From positions 1 through 64,000 of the forward strand of contig JBNLAN010000020.1 in the NCBI GenBank assembly GCA_050302175.1: DNA of 64,000 nucleotides, in the 5' to 3' direction. This DNA comes from JBNLAN01 sp050302175. Lineage in GTDB: Bacteria; Pseudomonadota; Zetaproteobacteria; Mariprofundales; Mariprofundaceae. A program made the translations under genes and the position numbers. The notes under the pieces are model-generated. The model searched no databases and had not been told where the DNA came from. It worked only from the letters and a program-made list of their open reading frames with translations. Numbering within the stretch: the first letter of the stretch is position 1; the number at the start of each line of letters is the position of its first letter. Shown one piece after another: positions 44,492-53,052 of the stretch.

Positions 44492-44520
44492 TTTATACTC
44501 ATTACGAACCCAAATAGCAA
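44492..44520 (-). promoter_or_regulatory. Promoter of rpmE-rplU-rpmA
   Basis: On the minus strand TTGCTA (44515-44520), a 17-base spacer and TATAAA (44492-44497). The expected start of transcription is about 25 bases upstream of the rpmE ATG. Confidence 0.7.
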
Positions 44521-44601
44521 GGCCCGATCGCAAATTCTTTTGAGCCTGTTTTTTTATGAAGAAATCATGCAGCAGGCAGAAGCAGCAACTTGCGGCAAAA
44601 T

Positions 44602-45987
44602 TCAGCCCGCGATAGTCGCCAGAAGTTCGGATTCCCTGATCCCCATCAGGGCGAGCACATATTGCGGCCCCATGCGAATCAGCATCTCATAGAGAGCCAG
44701 ACCGGCCTCAAATTCAGACCGCCAGAAATCGCAATGGTGCATGAAGGGGCTGTCGGTATCCTGCCCGTAGATCGCCGCATCGGCATAACAACCGCCTCCG
44801 CACAGATAGCGGGCCCAGCATTGGCTGCACACCGGGCGCTGATCGACCGGTGTGGCGTGCCGATTGAAATAGTGCTGCCGTTTCCGGCCCTGCCAGGCGT
44901 TATTGATATTTCCTAGCCGGTACTCCTCAAGGCCGATGTAGTGAAAACAGGGCCAGACATCGCCCTTCACATCCACGCCCAGATAATCGCCTCCAGCCCC
45001 GCAATAGCGTTCGTTGCGACGGCCTGTGGCAATGGCGGCCACTACTTTGGCCAGCGGCTGGAATATCACCGGCTGCCGGTTGCCGGCCAGGGAGCGTGCG
45101 GTCTCCTCTGCAATCGTGTGCAGGTCGTGCTGATAGGCATGCAGCATCTCACCCGGCAACTGCATCTCCTGCCCGGCGGGCGCGCCGACCTTGATCACCT
45201 GCAGATGGTGTATGCCGATCTCCTCTGCCCAGCGCCACAAATCAATCAGACGCTGCCCGGCGGTCAGCACGCTGTTGATGGTGACTCGCTCTGGCATGCG
45301 CGAAAGCAGCTTCTGAAGACCCGCATACGCTTCGTCATACGAAGAGGCATTGTGCGGTTTCGGGCGATTGGCGTTCTGGTGTTCCGGCGGCCCGTCCATG
45401 CTGACCTTGACGTGGAAAGGGTGTGCAGAAAGGAATTCGGCAATCTCGTCATTCACCAGCGTGCCGTTGGTGGTCAGGTGGAAACGCACCTCCCTGCTGC
45501 CTGCAAGCCGCATGGTTTCGCCAACCACCTCCTGCAACCGATTAAAGCCAAGCAATGGCTCACCGGAGCCGAAATGGATGTGGGCGATCCCGCCCGCCGG
45601 CAACTGTCCGAAAAAATTCCGCAGCGCTGAACGCAACACTTTGGGGTCAGGCTTGCCATGGCGGCTATCCAGATCGTTTTCGAAGCAGTAGAGGCACCTG
45701 AGATTACAGGAGCCGGCAAGATCGAGCGACAGGTGTGTGGCAGGGGGTGGCTTTTGATCCGCCCTCCCTTTGATTCCCTGTTCCATATCTTCGTTGGCAG
45801 GCAACAGCGTCTCTTTCAACATGCTGTAGCAGTGCACTGCCTCCTCGTCCATATCCTCCGGACGCAGCCCCTCCTCGATGCCATCGGGAAGCGGAAACAC
45901 AACTCCCCTTTCGACATCGAACAGCAACCAGCGTCCGCCATCGAAGGAAGGCAGGATATGGTGCTCACGGGCTCCCGACAGCGGCAT
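44602..45987 (-). CDS. Radical SAM/SPASM peptide-modifying enzyme 2
   Basis: 461 residues from ATG 45987, with GGAGG five bases upstream and one base overlap with the previous stop. N-terminal about 80 residues: HHILPSFDGGRWLLFDVERG, a possible degenerate leader-binding domain. Radical SAM core with CNLRCLYC (Cys 94, 98, 101) and FGSGEPLLGF (GGE-like). The C-terminal SPASM domain (about 320-430) has CGAGGDYLGVDVKGDVWPCF and CSQCWARYLCGGGCYADA, enough Cys for two auxiliary 4Fe-4S clusters. Presumed to modify the peptide encoded at 47424-47657. It overlaps and resembles enzyme 1. Confidence 0.88.
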   Translation of the reverse strand: MPLSGAREHHILPSFDGGRWLLFDVERGVVFPLPDGIEEGLRPEDMDEEAVHCYSMLKETLLPANEDMEQGIKGRADQKPPPATHLSLDLAGSCNLRCLYCFENDLDSRHGKPDPKVLRSALRNFFGQLPAGGIAHIHFGSGEPLLGFNRLQEVVGETMRLAGSREVRFHLTTNGTLVNDEIAEFLSAHPFHVKVSMDGPPEHQNANRPKPHNASSYDEAYAGLQKLLSRMPERVTINSVLTAGQRLIDLWRWAEEIGIHHLQVIKVGAPAGQEMQLPGEMLHAYQHDLHTIAEETARSLAGNRQPVIFQPLAKVVAAIATGRRNERYCGAGGDYLGVDVKGDVWPCFHYIGLEEYRLGNINNAWQGRKRQHYFNRHATPVDQRPVCSQCWARYLCGGGCYADAAIYGQDTDSPFMHHCDFWRSEFEAGLALYEMLIRMGPQYVLALMGIRESELLATIAG

Positions 45988-47402
45988 TAAACCTCCGCCC
46001 ATGCAGCCAGCTCAGGTGAGGCCAGCGCCAGCAGCTTCGTCGGCTCGCGCGATGCAAAATGGTGGTAAATCTCGATGGAGGCCTCGGCTTCGGTGCGCAG
46101 CGTTTCGCAATCAGCAGAACCGAATCTCTCGACCATGGCAGAGCAGCCGCCACCGCAAAGATGATGGGCCCAGCACTTGGCGCATTTCGGCTGCCCCTGC
46201 AGCGAATATTGCGAGCGAAAATTCTCCACCGCCCCGGCATCGGTGCCGCCCTCGATATCGCCCAGCCGCATCTGAGGCCGCCCCGCATGCAATGAACATG
46301 GATAGAGATCGCCCTCCGAGGTGACGCCGAACATGCGACTGCCGGCGCCGCAAAACGCCTCGCGCCGCCGCTTCAGCAACAATTGCATGATGCGGCTGGT
46401 CAGGCGCGAATCGACCGGCAGCGAGCCTCTCTCCAGCGCCTGGATATAGTGCGCGGATAGTGCGCGCAGATCCTTGAGGTAGCGCTCCCGCGCCTCACCC
46501 TTCAGTGCCAGCTCGTCGCTCGCCTCCAGGTGCGGGCGCTCCACCTTGCACTGCTTGACGCCGCGGTCGGAGAGCAGCGCCAGCGCCTCGTGCAGCGGCA
46601 GCCCGGCCTGCACCACCGTGCTACCCACAAGATGGATTCCCTTGTATTGCTTCAGCAGCTCCAGCGCCTTTTCCACCTCGGCGAAGCTGCCTTTTCCATT
46701 ACGATATCTCCGGTGTTTGTCGTGGCGTTGCTGATCGCCATCGATGGAGAGATAGACCTTGAAACGGTGCTTGTCGAAAAACTGTGCCAGCGCCTCATCC
46801 ACCAGCGTACCGTTGGTGGTGACCTCGAACTGTGCATAACTGCCAGAGGCTTCCGCCTCCTTAACGGCCGCCTCGGTGATCTCCCGGATCGCCTTGGGAT
46901 TGAGCAACGGCTCGCCGCCGTAGAAGTGATAGCGATAGATATTAAAACCAGGAAACAGCCGCTGAAGCTTTTGCGGCAGCGCTCCTGCCAGCGCCTTCGA
47001 CATCACCGGCGCAGGTTTCTCTCCGAAATCGAACTGCCCTTCGTGCACATAGCAGTAGCTGCAGGTGAGATTACAGTGTTGCGCCACGGCAACCATGAAG
47101 GCCATTTCGCTGCCCGGCTGTGCAGGCGCAGCTTTTTCTGCCTGTTCACCCGGCACGATCAGTCCGAGCTCGAGCAGCTGCCGGATGGCCCGGTCGGTCT
47201 GCTTGGAATCAATGCCGCGAGCGCGCAACAGAGGATCGATGGCGCCCGGCCCGCAATCGCCGTGCAACACATCGAGCACGGTGGCCGTTCCCGCATCGAG
47301 CGGGCAGACCTCCATTGTCTCGCTGTTGTAGACCAGTGTTTCGCCCTGCTGCGTTTGCAGCCGGTGATAATCGACGCAGTGAAAAGCGTCGGCGGATGTC
47401 AT
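45987..47402 (-). CDS. Radical SAM/SPASM peptide-modifying enzyme 1 with PqqD-like N-terminal domain
   Basis: 471 residues. The N-terminal 85 residues (NSETMEVCPLDAGTATVLDV to AIRQLLELGLIV) have the strand-helix pattern of PqqD-like RiPP recognition domains. Radical SAM motif CNLTCSYC (Cys 110, 114, 117) and YGGEPLLNPKAI. SPASM domain with FCGAGSRMFGVTSEGDLYPC and CAKCWAHHLCGGGCSAM. Starts 21 bases after the precursor gene with GGGGAGA upstream. This is the organisation of enzymes forming thioether or carbon cross-links on ribosomal peptides; the chemistry here is unknown. Confidence 0.9.
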   Translation of the reverse strand: MTSADAFHCVDYHRLQTQQGETLVYNSETMEVCPLDAGTATVLDVLHGDCGPGAIDPLLRARGIDSKQTDRAIRQLLELGLIVPGEQAEKAAPAQPGSEMAFMVAVAQHCNLTCSYCYVHEGQFDFGEKPAPVMSKALAGALPQKLQRLFPGFNIYRYHFYGGEPLLNPKAIREITEAAVKEAEASGSYAQFEVTTNGTLVDEALAQFFDKHRFKVYLSIDGDQQRHDKHRRYRNGKGSFAEVEKALELLKQYKGIHLVGSTVVQAGLPLHEALALLSDRGVKQCKVERPHLEASDELALKGEARERYLKDLRALSAHYIQALERGSLPVDSRLTSRIMQLLLKRRREAFCGAGSRMFGVTSEGDLYPCSLHAGRPQMRLGDIEGGTDAGAVENFRSQYSLQGQPKCAKCWAHHLCGGGCSAMVERFGSADCETLRTEAEASIEIYHHFASREPTKLLALASPELAAWAEV

Positions 47403-47423
47403 GGCTGTCTCCCCAACCCTCGA

Positions 47424-47657
47424 TCAGGCGAGGCCGGGACACCCTCCGCCGCCACCGCAAAGGATGTTGCTGGCCATGGTGTTCACCATCTCATCCAGGC
47501 CGGGGAGAATGGTTTTCATACGTTCGATCATATGCATATCTTCCCGGGTCATCTTGCCGAGCACCTTCTCCGGCGCCCTCAACAGCTCCTCCCGAAATTT
47601 CGGATCGACCATGGCTTTGAGTATGATCTCTTTTTTATCGCGTTCGTGTTTCATCAT
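47424..47657 (-). CDS. Putative RiPP precursor with Cys-Gly5-Cys core
   Basis: 77 residues from ATG 47657 (a second ATG follows at 47654), with GGGGG eight bases upstream. Residues 8-36 (KKEIILKAMVDPKFREELLR, then APEKVLGKM) resemble nitrile-hydratase-like or Nif11-type leaders. A second helical region runs from about 38 to 63, and the tail is NIL-Cys67-Gly68-72-Cys73-PGLA. No signal peptide. It is immediately upstream of two radical SAM/SPASM genes on the same strand and behind a TATAAT promoter. The short glycine run between the only two cysteines is the probable modified core. Family not recognised. Confidence 0.8.
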   Translation of the reverse strand: MMKHERDKKEIILKAMVDPKFREELLRAPEKVLGKMTREDMHMIERMKTILPGLDEMVNTMASNILCGGGGGCPGLA

Positions 47658-47691
47658 GATTGTTACCCCCGTAAAACTAAGCAGAGGGAAC

Positions 47692-47697
47692 ATTATA
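47692..47697 (-). promoter_or_regulatory. -10 element of the RiPP operon promoter
   Basis: A perfect TATAAT on the minus strand, 34 bases before the precursor ATG. The -35 candidate TTTACT is 15 bases further up, a short spacer and partial match, so an activator or alternative spacing may be involved. Confidence 0.55.
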
Positions 47698-47733
47698 GGA
47701 GCAACACCCATGAGTAAACACCGTATTCACATA

Positions 47734-47761
47734 TGCCATGGCAAAGTATATGCCCATGGCA
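47734..47761. promoter_or_regulatory. Inverted repeat upstream of the RiPP promoter
   Basis: TGCCATGG (47734-47741) and CCATGGCA (47754-47761) around 12 bases, between the rhlE stop and the RiPP -10 element. Either an operator or an rhlE transcript-end hairpin; there is no adjacent T tract, which favours an operator. Confidence 0.4.
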
Positions 47762-47777
47762 ATGCGAATGAAGAGTC

Positions 47778-49076
<1,299 letters not shown>

Positions 49077-49159
49077 TTTTATATTTTCCGTTACCGGCCC
49101 GCCGAAAGAATCCGGACTGATCTGGGCCTGGCGTGATTTATACATCCTGCAAGAGGCAG

Positions 49160-49238
49160 GGGGAGCGGCGCCGATCAGAGGGGCAACCGCCTAAAGTGCG
49201 TGCACTGTATAGGCAGAACCACGTAACCACAACATATC
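49160..49238 (+). repeat. Direct repeat copy 1 (R1), left of the HEIGH gene
   Basis: About 79 bases starting GGGGAGCGGCGCCGATCAGA and containing GCCTAAAGTGCG and GGCAGAACCAC. It matches R2 (50641-50719) with few differences and one 2-base gap. No coding content. It lies just outside the rhlE start. Confidence 0.8.
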
Positions 49239-49250
49239 TTTTCCCCGCAG

Positions 49251-49275
49251 CAAATCTGTGCGCTCAAATCTGTGC
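49251..49275 (+). promoter_or_regulatory. Tandem CAAATCTGTGC motifs before the HEIGH gene
   Basis: CAAATCTGTGC occurs at 49251-49261 and 49265-49275, spaced by three bases. TATTAT (49276-49281), a possible -10 element, follows immediately. The 14-base period puts the copies on nearly the same face in 1.3 turns; a regulator site is possible. Confidence 0.4.
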
Positions 49276-49311
49276 TATTATGTGCCTTTATAGACAAGGG
49301 TGGGGGTATAG

Positions 49312-50610
49312 ATGTTGGGAATCAAAAAACGGGGCATCCTGACAGCAGGATCGGTTATCGGCGCAGTGCTACTATCAGCCGTTCATGCTGTGGCAGCCGG
49401 TTTAGCTGCGCATACTCCCGATCACGTGAGAACACTGTCGCTTGATACGGACTACCGTAGCACCCCTTATTCCGATCGTGCCGTCACCGATTTTAATATG
49501 GAGATGCTCCAGGGTTACGGTTTTCTCAACAACACATTCTATGACTGGCAGGATCAAACGGGTAAAAACGACAATATTTTTCTGAAGGCAGCGTGGGAAA
49601 CCTTCAACCTGGGACTGAACTATTTGCTCTCTTCACCATTTACCCTTGCAAACCATGAAATCGGACATGGTATACGCATGAAGGCTGCAGGCTCGACACC
49701 CAGCTTCTCACTTGCAAAAAGCAGCATCGAAGGTCCGACAGATCAGACCACCTTCAATATGTTCAATTTCTATTTCAGCTCATTGAAAACGAAAATGCTG
49801 AGCTATGATCACGGTTATACAACGGCAACCACCCCCTATACTTTGAGCGCGCAATTTCTGAATCTTTCGGTCCTTGACCAGGCTAAAGTGAACTTCCTGA
49901 TATCTGCCGGCGGCATTGGCAGTGAGATGCACTCGGCGGAAGCGATGTCCGATATGGTTTACCAGCATGGCGGACATGTTTCCTATATCGTGCCATATAC
50001 CGTGATGAAGACTGCCGCCTATTTCTACTCAGGGGCCAACAGTGCAGGCGATGACCTGACCCGGCTTGTGAATTATTACAATAACACCAGGGGCTATAAC
50101 ATATCCCGTAATGCAATTAAGAATGCCTCCCTGATTTCATTCCTGCTCAGCAGCAGCACCTATGTCATGTATGGGTCCTATTTAGGATATCTGCATAACG
50201 GAGATCAATCGCTTAGCGGGTATACCTATGCCGGGTTTCGTTTGCCGGATCTCTTCTCCTATACCACTAGCAGCGGATTGTCTTATAAAGTCGTTAGCGG
50301 ATATCAGGTAAGCGATTCATTGGATATTCCTTTTTCGCTCGAGCATGTTTACAGCGGCGATCGCGTCGATGAGTTCGGCATTGGCTGGGACAAGCGTTTT
50401 TCCGGCTGGTCTGCTTCAGGCATGCTTTATGCAGGTAAGGGCGTCTCTTTCCAGGGGGCATTGGCACTGTATCTGGGCAAAAAAGCCGCTATCTCTGTGG
50501 GCACGGATTACTACAACAAAAATACGCTGCACGGTGAGCGCCACACTTTCGATTATTACAAAAAATCCAGCTATAAGGTTTGGTCCAAACTCACCTGGAG
50601 ATATCAATAG
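49312..50610 (+). CDS. Secreted hypothetical protein with HEIGH metallopeptidase-like motif
   Basis: 432 residues. Signal peptide to about residue 29. FTLANHEIGHGIRMKAAG contains HEIGH (115-119), which fits the HExxH zinc site of metallopeptidases, in a hydrophobic segment. Long Ser/Tyr-rich region with FLSSSTYVMYGSYLGYL, and the last 120 residues alternate like outer membrane strands (GWDKRFSGWSASGMLYAGKG, FQGALALYLGK) and end WRYQ. No family recognised; an outer membrane protein with a possible zinc site is the best reading. Composition is lower in G+C than its neighbours and it is bracketed by direct repeats R1 and R2. Confidence 0.7.
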   Translation: MLGIKKRGILTAGSVIGAVLLSAVHAVAAGLAAHTPDHVRTLSLDTDYRSTPYSDRAVTDFNMEMLQGYGFLNNTFYDWQDQTGKNDNIFLKAAWETFNLGLNYLLSSPFTLANHEIGHGIRMKAAGSTPSFSLAKSSIEGPTDQTTFNMFNFYFSSLKTKMLSYDHGYTTATTPYTLSAQFLNLSVLDQAKVNFLISAGGIGSEMHSAEAMSDMVYQHGGHVSYIVPYTVMKTAAYFYSGANSAGDDLTRLVNYYNNTRGYNISRNAIKNASLISFLLSSSTYVMYGSYLGYLHNGDQSLSGYTYAGFRLPDLFSYTTSSGLSYKVVSGYQVSDSLDIPFSLEHVYSGDRVDEFGIGWDKRFSGWSASGMLYAGKGVSFQGALALYLGKKAAISVGTDYYNKNTLHGERHTFDYYKKSSYKVWSKLTWRYQ

Positions 50611-50640
50611 TGAAAAAGCCGGACTAAGTTCTGAAGTTCC

Positions 50641-50719
50641 GGGGAGCAGCGCCGATCAGAGGGGCGGTCGCCTAAAGTGCGCACCTGTATCGGCAGAACC
50701 ACGGAACCACAACACATCA
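50641..50719 (+). repeat. Direct repeat copy 2 (R2), right of the HEIGH gene
   Basis: Matches R1 closely: GGGGAGCAGCGCCGATCAGA to CCACAACACATC. The 302-base gap 50611-50912 contains no gene, only R2 and R3. Confidence 0.8.
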
Positions 50720-50843
50720 TTTACTACGAATAACTGCTTTCGGCCAATAACGGACATTCAAGTGTTCTTATGAAAAGGGCTCTGACCCCTTTGATCGACC
50801 CGTCAAACCGCTCTGATTCGCGCTGGCGACAGCAACCAAATAA

Positions 50844-50910
50844 GCGCCCTGTATCGGCAGTGCGACAGAACCACAACACATCATTTGCTTCGAATGACTA
50901 CTTTTGACCA
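50844..50910 (+). repeat. Partial direct repeat copy 3 (R3)
   Basis: GCGCCCTGTATCGGCAG, then GAACCACAACACATCATTTG and TTCGAATGACTACTTTTGACC parallel R2 from 50680 to 50747, so R3 carries the right half of R2 plus its downstream flank. It abuts the stop codon of the cyclase-like gene. Confidence 0.7.
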
Positions 50911-50912
50911 TT

Positions 50913-51803
50913 TCAGTCACTGTGTGCTTTTTTTCCTAAGGAAAGGCGACTCTCAAAGTAGTTTCTCAATAGCGAATATCGAAATGCCAACTTACTATTC
51001 TTTTCTTTTTTGTATTGGATGGATTTACTAACTACAAACTGATAAGCGGCTATAGTGAGCTCCCTACTATTGTCTGGAAGGTTACTGAGAAAATCTTCCC
51101 CTAAGTAGTCAATAAATGGAATCCCATCGTCATCCACAGCAATAAATTTTGCACATTGTTTAGCTAAAGTCTTTTCTACACTTTTTACTCTATCTCCATT
51201 TTCTTTCTGTGTAGCGTTTATTTGAAGATATTGAATCAGCTCCTCGCCAATAGTTATTCGAGGATACTGGGAAACGTTTGACTCCAGCGAATATGCGCGA
51301 GCTAACGCAGGCCCATACACTTCATCGTTACCAATCTCAAATGCTATGCCAACATCAATGCCTCCCCGTATAGGATGTCCGGCGGCGAGCATTATCAGCG
51401 ATATCATGCCTGCCGCCCCTAATATTCCATGAATTCCACTTATCGGCACATTTAATCCTGATTCCTCTTTTTTTAGCGGGATATAAATTGTAATAGAGTC
51501 GGAGAATGCAAATAAGTGAATTGAAGGATTGATCGCGGATTTATAAAGCTGACGATCTACCTCATTAAGCTGGCTCAGGTCTGCTGCGCCTTCATAATTT
51601 GCAAAAAGGGCAAAAGTTTCACGAAAGGATTTTCTCATACTCTGCACTGTTCCATAGGTGTTTTTTAATGCCTGTTTGAACCCTTCCATCTCTTCAGGTT
51701 TTTTAGAATCAGGTAAGCCAGTGATATTTCGTAAGTACTCTTGCTGCCCAAGAACATCAATGTACGCAACCGCGTAAAATCCCGGAGAAATATTATCGTC
51801 CAA
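50913..51803 (-). CDS. Stand-alone class III nucleotide cyclase-like protein
   Basis: 296 residues. AVAYIDVLG (11-19) resembles the first metal-binding strand of class III cyclases (D16). FAFSDSITIYIP (98-109) resembles the second metal-binding strand (D102). RGGIDVGIAFEIGNDEVYGP to ARAYSLES and RITIGEEL (146-188) follow the cyclase pattern RxGIxxG...YGxxxxxAxxLE...RIxIxEE. No membrane helix or partner domain. The coding region is A+T-rich compared with the chromosome. Nucleotide made, if any, is unknown; resemblance to minimal cyclases of phage defence is inference. Confidence 0.65.
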   Translation of the reverse strand: MDDNISPGFYAVAYIDVLGQQEYLRNITGLPDSKKPEEMEGFKQALKNTYGTVQSMRKSFRETFALFANYEGAADLSQLNEVDRQLYKSAINPSIHLFAFSDSITIYIPLKKEESGLNVPISGIHGILGAAGMISLIMLAAGHPIRGGIDVGIAFEIGNDEVYGPALARAYSLESNVSQYPRITIGEELIQYLQINATQKENGDRVKSVEKTLAKQCAKFIAVDDDGIPFIDYLGEDFLSNLPDNSRELTIAAYQFVVSKSIQYKKEKNSKLAFRYSLLRNYFESRLSLGKKAHSD

Positions 51804-51888
51804 TTGAACCCCCGCTTTAATAATACTGTACCTAAAACCCCTCGTGTTTTTTCACTATAGACCGACCTTATGCGCTTCACCAAACAAA

Positions 51889-52521
51889 TCAGGAACTGCC
51901 ACTACATGCTAATGCGCGGTGTAGGTAGATAGTAAAATCGTTGTCGAGGTAGTCGTTACGCAAAGTGCAATTGGGCGAAATCTCCTTGCAGAAGGCGAGC
52001 ATCTCGTCGGGATCGAAGGCAACCAGCTCATGCAGTGAGCGGCCCTTCCAGTAGTTGGTATTGAGCATATTGAAGGCCACGCCCTTGCGGCAGAGCTTAT
52101 ACATGCGTGCGATCACCCGCCGGGCATAATCGCCGCCATCATCGAGCTGCCAGTTCAAGGCGCCGGAGAGCAGCACCCAGTCGAACGACTGCGGCTTGGC
52201 ATCGAGATCGAAGATATCCCCCGCGATGAACTCGCCCTTGGCATGAATTGCTTTCGCCTTTTCGATCAGATCGGGGGAGAGATCGAGCCCGGTGTATTCC
52301 ACCTCGATATCCTGCCCTAGCAACCAGCTGCGCAGATCACCGAAGCCGCAGCCGACATCGAGCAGCGAATCGCCCGGCTCCACCCCGATTTCGGCCAATG
52401 CCTTGAAGCGCACCCACTGCACGCCGCGCGACTCCCAGAACAGGGCGCGGGGCGAATGCCCATGCCTGGCGAAACTATCGCGGTGGGCACCGATCAATCT
52501 CTTGCGCTGCTTTTTATCCAT
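51889..52521 (-). CDS. Class I SAM-dependent methyltransferase
   Basis: 210 residues. SLLDVGCGFGDLRSWLLGQ (motif I, about 54-72), EYTGLDLSPDLIEKAKAI (motif II) and FDWVLLSGALNWQLDD (motif IV region). The substrate is not predictable. No transit signal. The N-terminus RLIGAHRDSFARHGHSPRAL is typical of a small class of uncharacterised bacterial methyltransferases. Stands between the cyclase-like gene (85 bases) and the DUF486 gene (41 bases), all on the minus strand. Confidence 0.87.
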   Translation of the reverse strand: MDKKQRKRLIGAHRDSFARHGHSPRALFWESRGVQWVRFKALAEIGVEPGDSLLDVGCGFGDLRSWLLGQDIEVEYTGLDLSPDLIEKAKAIHAKGEFIAGDIFDLDAKPQSFDWVLLSGALNWQLDDGGDYARRVIARMYKLCRKGVAFNMLNTNYWKGRSLHELVAFDPDEMLAFCKEISPNCTLRNDYLDNDFTIYLHRALACSGSS

Positions 52522-52562
52522 GCCGCAATCGTAACCGTTTGCACGAGCGGCGGAACCTCCAC

Positions 52563-52919
52563 CTATGCCGTGAACAATTTATCCCGGAACATGAAGAAGA
52601 CCGCGCCGCACAGGCAGAGCGCGGCCCAGAGGTAATCGAGCTTCAGCGGCTCCTTCATGTAGAAAAAGGCGAAGGGGATGAACACGCAGAGAGCGATCAC
52701 CTCCTGCATGATCTTGAGCTGGCCGAGGTTCAGCTCCTGGTAGCCGATGCGGTTGGCCGGCACCTGCAACAGATACTCGAAAAAGGCGATGGCCCAGCTC
52801 GCGAGTACTGCAAACAACCAGGGCTTGGCATCCAGGTTTTTCAGATGCGCGTACCACGCAAAGGTCATGAAAATATTACTTAACAGAAGGAGCCCGATAC
52901 TCGTGGTGACCGCACCCAT
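52563..52919 (-). CDS. DUF486 (DMT-type) small membrane protein
   Basis: 118 residues from ATG 52919 (the frame from TTG 52991 adds a charged leader with no family match). Four helices: SIGLLLLSNIFMTFAWYAHL, a second in LFAVLASWAIAFFEYLLQVP, a third in LKIMQEVIALCVFIPFAFF, and a fourth in LWAALCLCGAVFFMF. ANRIGYQELNLGQLKIMQE is the diagnostic DUF486 motif. Resembles half of a drug/metabolite transporter; no known substrate. Its 5' end lies 80 bases past the nuo terminator. Confidence 0.9.
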   Translation of the reverse strand: MGAVTTSIGLLLLSNIFMTFAWYAHLKNLDAKPWLFAVLASWAIAFFEYLLQVPANRIGYQELNLGQLKIMQEVIALCVFIPFAFFYMKEPLKLDYLWAALCLCGAVFFMFRDKLFTA

Positions 52920-52995
52920 ATTACCCTCGCAATGCATGCCGGATTTCGGCGCACATTGCTCCGGTTTTAGCCGCTTGTGAAGATGGTCCAAAAAT

Positions 52996-53025
52996 GAAAA
53001 ACCACGGGCACTCAGGCCCGTGGTT
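52996..53025 (-). terminator. Intrinsic terminator of the nuo operon
   Basis: AACCACGGGC (53000-53009) pairs perfectly with GCCCGTGGTT (53016-53025) around a six-base loop. On the minus strand the stem is followed by TTTTT-CA-TTTTT. It lies 28 bases past the nuoN stop and clearly ends the complex I transcript. Confidence 0.9.
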
Positions 53026-53052
53026 CCATCCCCAGCTCCCCTCCGCCGGAAA

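Noticed and set aside
49160..50910. Integron attC sites or a CRISPR array
   Set aside because: The repeats lack the paired core sites of attC and are too few, long and irregular for CRISPR.
50913..51803. Complete Pycsar-type defence system
   Set aside because: Only the cyclase-like protein is present; neighbours are a methyltransferase and a repeat region, with no recognisable effector.
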